A stretch of DNA of 9,192 nucleotides. Source: an uncultured Ruminococcus sp. Lineage in GTDB: Bacteria > Bacillota > Clostridia > Oscillospirales > Acutalibacteraceae. The stretch covers positions 1 through 9,192 of the forward strand of contig CALZCU010000020.1 of the NCBI GenBank assembly GCA_945632055.1, in the 5' to 3' direction. A model generated the notes under the pieces. The model did not search any database, was not told where the DNA came from, and worked only from the letters and a program-made list of their open reading frames with translations. The translations under genes were made by a program, and so were the position numbers. Of this stretch, positions 6,600-9,192 are shown one piece after another; position 1 is the first letter of the stretch; every line of letters starts with the position of its first letter.

Positions 6600-7446
6600 T
6601 ATTACCTCCGTTTAATTTATCTGTTACTCTGTTCTGAACCGAGGGAAAGCCGAGCAATAACATATTGTCAAGAATCCCCCGAAAATCCTTTATATCAATC
6701 AAATTGTATGCGTCATACGCTCTGGCAAGCGATTGATTCAGGATTGCTGATATGCGCTCGCTGTCGTAATTTTCTTTATCAGAAATAAAAGGATTAAAGT
6801 TGTTGGATTTTTTATCCTTTTCAATATCATCAGCGGCGTCAATCAGATAAATCCACCGACCGAGATGATAGCCGAACTCATAAAAAACACGCTTGTCCGT
6901 TTCGTTTTCAGCCTCAAGAGCAAACAAGCCTGCGAGCATATAGGCTGTGGGGTGAGCTGATTTGTCAATCGAAGGGGGTTCGTCCTTTTCAGCCTCAGCC
7001 TGCATATTCATCATCTCTGCGGCAAGTTTGTCAATATCGGGATAACGGTTTGCCGCTTTCTTTCTCCAATGAGAAAAGAACGGAAGAATCAGCCTTGTAA
7101 GGAGTTTTCTGAAAAATTTGCCGTCAACGAGGTCGTCCCTCAGCTTGTAAAAAACCGAAATAACCGAAAAAGCCGAAGCCTTGCTGTAGCAATCACTTTC
7201 ACATTTTGCAAATTTGCATTTTTTAAGCGGATTAAAGGTACAGTGTCCGTCCCTAAAGCCCGTGCAGCTTTTGCTGACAGACATAAGCAGCATTGCATAA
7301 AAGGTACAGTCGTAGCTCAGACTCAGTCGGGTGAGAAAAGAATAGTCCTTTCCCATCTGCTTGCATAAGCCGCAGTAAACAGACTTGTAAGCCTCATATT
7401 CCCTGACGAGCAGCTCACTTTTTTGAATCTGCAAATAACCAAACAC
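6592..7446 (-). CDS. DUF5685 family protein, GTG start
   Basis: A 284-residue, mostly helical, probably soluble protein that I recognise as DUF5685 (function unknown). It begins (M)[28 protein letters not shown]. Eight cysteines lie in the N-terminal third: CxxC at 25-28, then 47, 61, 69, 77, 82 and 86, a plausible metal or Fe-S cluster site. Two Asp-rich motifs follow, RDDLVD (103-108) and DAADDIEKD (203-211, with NNFNPF after it), placed roughly as in class I isoprenoid synthases; that parallel is my inference. The start is the GTG at 7446: AAGGAG (7454-7459) lies 7 nt before it. An upstream in-frame ATG at 7476 has no ribosome site and falls at the predicted transcription start. It is the first gene of the operon and overlaps the J-protein gene by 8 nt. 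Confidence 0.88.
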   Translation of the reverse strand: MFGYLQIQKSELLVREYEAYKSVYCGLCKQMGKDYSFLTRLSLSYDCTFYAMLLMSVSKSCTGFRDGHCTFNPLKKCKFAKCESDCYSKASAFSVISVFYKLRDDLVDGKFFRKLLTRLILPFFSHWRKKAANRYPDIDKLAAEMMNMQAEAEKDEPPSIDKSAHPTAYMLAGLFALEAENETDKRVFYEFGYHLGRWIYLIDAADDIEKDKKSNNFNPFISDKENYDSERISAILNQSLARAYDAYNLIDIKDFRGILDNMLLLGFPSVQNRVTDKLNGGNNE

Positions 7447-7481
7447 AAATTTGCTCCTTATCGTATATATACTCATAATAT

Positions 7482-7510
7482 ATCATACTACATTCAGGCA
7501 AAAAATGCAA
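7482..7510 (-). promoter_or_regulatory. Sigma-A promoter for the DUF5685-J protein operon
   Basis: On the minus strand TTGCAT (7510-7505), a 17-nt spacer and TATGAT (7487-7482) are seen. The start of transcription would be near 7475, giving a leader of about 30 nt to the GTG at 7446. This placement rules out the ATG at 7476 as the start codon. Confidence 0.65.
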
Positions 7511-7516
7511 TAAAAA

Positions 7517-7539
7517 TGTAAATCTTGAAAAAATTTACA
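7517..7539. promoter_or_regulatory. Operator-like inverted repeat between divergent promoters
   Basis: TGTAAAT (7517-7523) and ATTTACA (7533-7539) form a perfect 7-bp dyad with a 9-nt centre. The centre contains the -35 (7525-7530) of the rightward HAD promoter, and the dyad begins 7 bp from the -35 of the leftward promoter. A dimeric repressor bound here could control one or both. The region is AT-rich, so a chance dyad is possible, and no regulator gene lies in the window. Confidence 0.35.
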
Positions 7540-7553
7540 AATAATACTATAAT
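7525..7553 (+). promoter_or_regulatory. Sigma-A promoter for the HAD phosphatase gene
   Basis: TTGAAA (7525-7530), a 17-nt spacer and a perfect TATAAT (7548-7553) are present. Transcription would start near 7560, about 25 to 43 nt before the candidate start codons. The -35 is separated by 14 bp from that of the leftward promoter. Confidence 0.75.
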
Positions 7554-7602
7554 ATATCTGCAACGCTGAACAGCATATTCTAATATGAAAGAATTAAAAA
7601 AT

Positions 7603-8160
7603 ATGAATGCTTACGATTTTGACAAAACAATTTATGACGGCGACTCAACCGCTGATTTTTACTTTTTCTGTCTGAAAAGGCACAGGAGCATAATTCTGCT
7701 TGCGCCCTCGCTTTTTTGTGCGTTCTGCAAATTCTATATTTTTAAATGCGGCACAAAAACTGAATTTAAGGAAAAAATGTACCGCTTTCTTACTAAGTGT
7801 GATACTCAAAAAGATGTTGACGATTTCTGGGCAAAGCACTCCTGCAAAATCAAGAAATTCTACCTTCAACAGCAAAAGGAGGACGATGTTATTATTTCCG
7901 CTTCGCCTGAATTTTTGCTCTCTCCTATCTGCAAAAACCTTGGAATTAAGCATCTGATTGCTTCAAAGGTTGACTGTCACAGTGGAAAATACAGCGGTAT
8001 TAACTGCCACGGCAAGGAAAAGGTGCGCAGATTTTACGAGAAATTCAAGGATTGTGAAATTGAAGAATTTTACTCCGACAGCAAAAGCGATACTCCTATG
8101 GCTGAGATTTCAAAAAAAGCCTTCCTTGTTGACGGAAATAAAATATACATTTGGAATTAA
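7603..8160 (+). CDS. HAD-superfamily phosphatase (HAD-IB/phosphoserine phosphatase-like)
   Basis: A 185-residue cytoplasmic hydrolase of the haloacid dehalogenase superfamily, which removes phosphate through an aspartyl-phosphate intermediate. Motif I is DFDKT (residues 5-9; D5 nucleophile, D7 acid/base). Motif II is the Ser of IISAS (97-101). A motif III lysine is in GKEKVRR (137-143), and motif IV is DSKSD (159-163), binding Mg2+ with D5. The stretch between motifs I and II is helical and partly hydrophobic (about 26-50), consistent with a C1-type cap over the active site. The substrate is not evident. An in-frame ATG at 7585 would add MKELKN. Neither start has a good ribosome site; I prefer 7603 because relatives typically begin right before YDFD. 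It is the only complete rightward gene and has its own promoter and terminator. Confidence 0.88.
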   Translation: MNAYDFDKTIYDGDSTADFYFFCLKRHRSIILLAPSLFCAFCKFYIFKCGTKTEFKEKMYRFLTKCDTQKDVDDFWAKHSCKIKKFYLQQQKEDDVIISASPEFLLSPICKNLGIKHLIASKVDCHSGKYSGINCHGKEKVRRFYEKFKDCEIEEFYSDSKSDTPMAEISKKAFLVDGNKIYIWN

Positions 8161-8250
8161 GTCGAGTGTCTCGACACGCAATTCGAGCAGACAGGTTGAT
8201 ATTGCAAAGCCTATTTTGCCCGACCGTTTTCGAGCAATTTCATTAAAGTA
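8161..8250. other. Intergenic stretch with small hairpins after the HAD gene
   Basis: Directly after the HAD stop lies GTCGAG-TGT-CTCGAC (8161-8175), a perfect 6-bp stem with a 3-nt loop; GTGTC-TC-GACAC is an alternative fold of the same bases. Further on are GCAAA-GCCTAT-TTTGC and two direct copies of TTCGAGCA. No U-tract follows the first hairpin, so it is not a typical terminator. I find no credible gene or promoter. It could be a dispersed intergenic repeat or part of a structured 3' end. Confidence 0.3.
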
Positions 8251-8254
8251 AATA

Positions 8255-8304
8255 AAATAAATGCGGCTGTCTGAGCTTCAGGACTAAGACAGTCGCATTT
8301 ATTT
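8255..8304. terminator. Bidirectional terminator between convergent genes
   Basis: Arms at 8255-8272 and 8287-8304 pair over 18 bp with a single G-U wobble, around a 14-nt loop (8273-8286). The outer 7 to 8 pairs are A/T-rich (AAATAAAT / ATTTATTT), so each strand ends its stem in a T-rich run, as expected for an intrinsic terminator working both ways. It lies between the rightward HAD gene and the leftward Rieske oxidoreductase gene, 4 nt beyond the end of the latter. Confidence 0.85.
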
Positions 8305-8308
8305 ATAC

Positions 8309-9192
8309 TTATGCTAAATTACCGTTTGCAGGATTGTCAAGCACCTCGCCGCTTTCGGTGAAGCGTGAGCCGTGGCAGGAGCAGTCCCACGAATGCTCAG
8401 CACTGTTCCACTTCAAGGCACAGCCGAGATGAGGGCATCTTTTTTTGGATATTGTCAGAAGGTTTTTCGTCGCTTCAAATCCGTTAATAAAAATCTGCGG
8501 CTTAATTATACTTCTTGACGGGCTGAACACCTCTGCAAAATCATTTTTCTTTTCAAGAATAATATCTCTCAGAAGCATTGCCGCCAGCATTGACGAGGTC
8601 ATTCCCCATTTATTGAAGCCGCTTGCGACATAAAAACCAGGTGTGTGCCTTGAATACTGACCGATATAAGGTATACCGTCAAGGCTCATACAATCCTGAG
8701 CCGCCCACGAAAATTTTTCCTTTGACTTCGGATAATAACGCTCTGCAAACAAACGCAGTTCATTCCAGCTGCCGCACGGATTTCCTGTTCTGCTTCCTGC
8801 TCCACCAAGTAAAAGAAGTTTGTCATAGCTTCTGAACGAAAGACCTTTTCTGTTTTCGTCAACATACATTCCGTCAAGCTGCTGAGCATTTTCAAGTCCG
8901 AGCATATAAGAGCGGTGCTGATAGAGCTTTAAAAAGTAGCTTCCGTGCTTATTTACAAACGGAAAATGCGTTGTTACAATCACCTTTTTGGCAAAAATTC
9001 TTCCGTTATCGGTAACAGCCGTATTGCCAATCATCTCTCTGACAAAGGTGTTTTCGTATATGTTAAGTCCGACTGCAACAGACTTAATAAACTTCATCGG
9101 ATTGAACTGCGCCTGATTTTTAAAGCGAACTGCACCCACAGTAGCAAAAGGTAACGGAATCCGCTCACAAAGCTCTGCACTATATCCGATTT
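8309..9192 (-). CDS. FAD-dependent oxidoreductase with C-terminal Rieske [2Fe-2S] domain (YhfW-like), 5' end missing
   Basis: The frame stays open from the stop at 8309 to the window edge (294 complete codons), so the N-terminal FAD-binding Rossmann motif and start lie outside. The visible part begins IGYSAELCERIPLPFATVG and then GAVRFKNQAQFNP, typical of the substrate domain of D-amino-acid-oxidase-type flavoproteins. VIVTTHFPF and GFYVASGFNKWGM match the C-terminal FAD contacts of that family. The last roughly 50 residues form a Rieske domain. The ligands C-P-H and C-S-C-H lie at 8437-8429 and 8383-8372 with 15 residues between H and the next C. The two extra cysteines of the Rieske disulfide are present (LGC and CSC). 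The layout matches B. subtilis YhfW, a predicted oxidoreductase whose substrate I cannot name. A GTG at 9139 could be taken for a start, but the coding sequence clearly continues upstream. Confidence 0.9.
   Translation of the reverse strand, partial: IGYSAELCERIPLPFATVGAVRFKNQAQFNPMKFIKSVAVGLNIYENTFVREMIGNTAVTDNGRIFAKKVIVTTHFPFVNKHGSYFLKLYQHRSYMLGLENAQQLDGMYVDENRKGLSFRSYDKLLLLGGAGSRTGNPCGSWNELRLFAERYYPKSKEKFSWAAQDCMSLDGIPYIGQYSRHTPGFYVASGFNKWGMTSSMLAAMLLRDIILEKKNDFAEVFSPSRSIIKPQIFINGFEATKNLLTISKKRCPHLGCALKWNSAEHSWDCSCHGSRFTESGEVLDNPANGNLA

Noticed and set aside
7447..7476. ATG at 7476 as the start of the DUF5685 gene
   Set aside because: It lacks a Shine-Dalgarno site and coincides with the predicted transcription start, whereas GTG at 7446 has AAGGAG 7 nt upstream and gives the family-typical FGY N-terminus.
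7645..7953. 102-codon minus-strand frame opposite the HAD gene
   Set aside because: The plus strand carries all HAD motifs in order; the opposite frame resembles no known family and lacks a promoter.
7958..8251. 97-codon plus-strand frame running past the HAD stop
   Set aside because: It lies in a different frame over the HAD motif III-IV region and its continuation covers hairpin-rich intergenic DNA; no ribosome site and no family resemblance.

Overview
The window looks like chromosomal DNA from a low-to-moderate GC, Gram-positive anaerobe of the Clostridia, most likely Ruminococcus-like (Oscillospiraceae). This is inferred from a SpoIIM-family protein, a DUF5685/J-protein pair, a secreted SH3b/Big2/lysozyme protein, strong GGAGG-type ribosome sites and clear sigma-A promoters. 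No prophage, insertion sequence, CRISPR array, tRNA or rRNA was seen. Both window edges cut through genes.

Region A (1-5432, minus strand) reads as one transcription unit starting from a good sigma-A promoter at 5404-5432. The order is: a secreted 837-residue SH3b/Big2/GH24 lysozyme-like protein; proC (pyrroline-5-carboxylate reductase) 20 nt downstream; a SpoIIM-family membrane protein; a polytopic membrane protein with a charged tail; and a membrane-anchored protein cut by the window edge whose ATG overlaps the previous stop. A possible ribosome-site-sequestering stem lies ahead of spoIIM.

Region B (5440-7510, minus strand) is a compact three-gene operon from a second sigma-A promoter: a DUF5685 protein with a Cys cluster and two Asp-rich motifs, a J-domain protein with a Cys-rich tail (8-nt overlap), and a six-helix-type membrane protein resembling ECF transporter S components (2-nt gap).

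Region C (7517-8304): a HAD-family phosphatase is transcribed to the right from its own promoter, back to back with the region B promoter, with an inverted repeat (TGTAAAT-N9-ATTTACA) over its -35. After its stop come about 90 nt of small hairpins of unknown meaning, then an 18-bp stem acting as a two-way terminator. Region D (8309-9192, minus strand) is the C-terminal part of a YhfW-like FAD oxidoreductase carrying a Rieske [2Fe-2S] domain.

The most unusual observation is the lysozyme gene. Its fourth SH3b domain sits inside the GH24 catalytic domain rather than beside it, and shares a 44-nt exact DNA match with the N-terminal SH3b copies, which suggests that an internal duplication was inserted into the enzyme. 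The second is the DUF5685 protein, whose two Asp-rich motifs recall class I isoprenoid synthases and which is translationally coupled to a Cys-tailed J protein.
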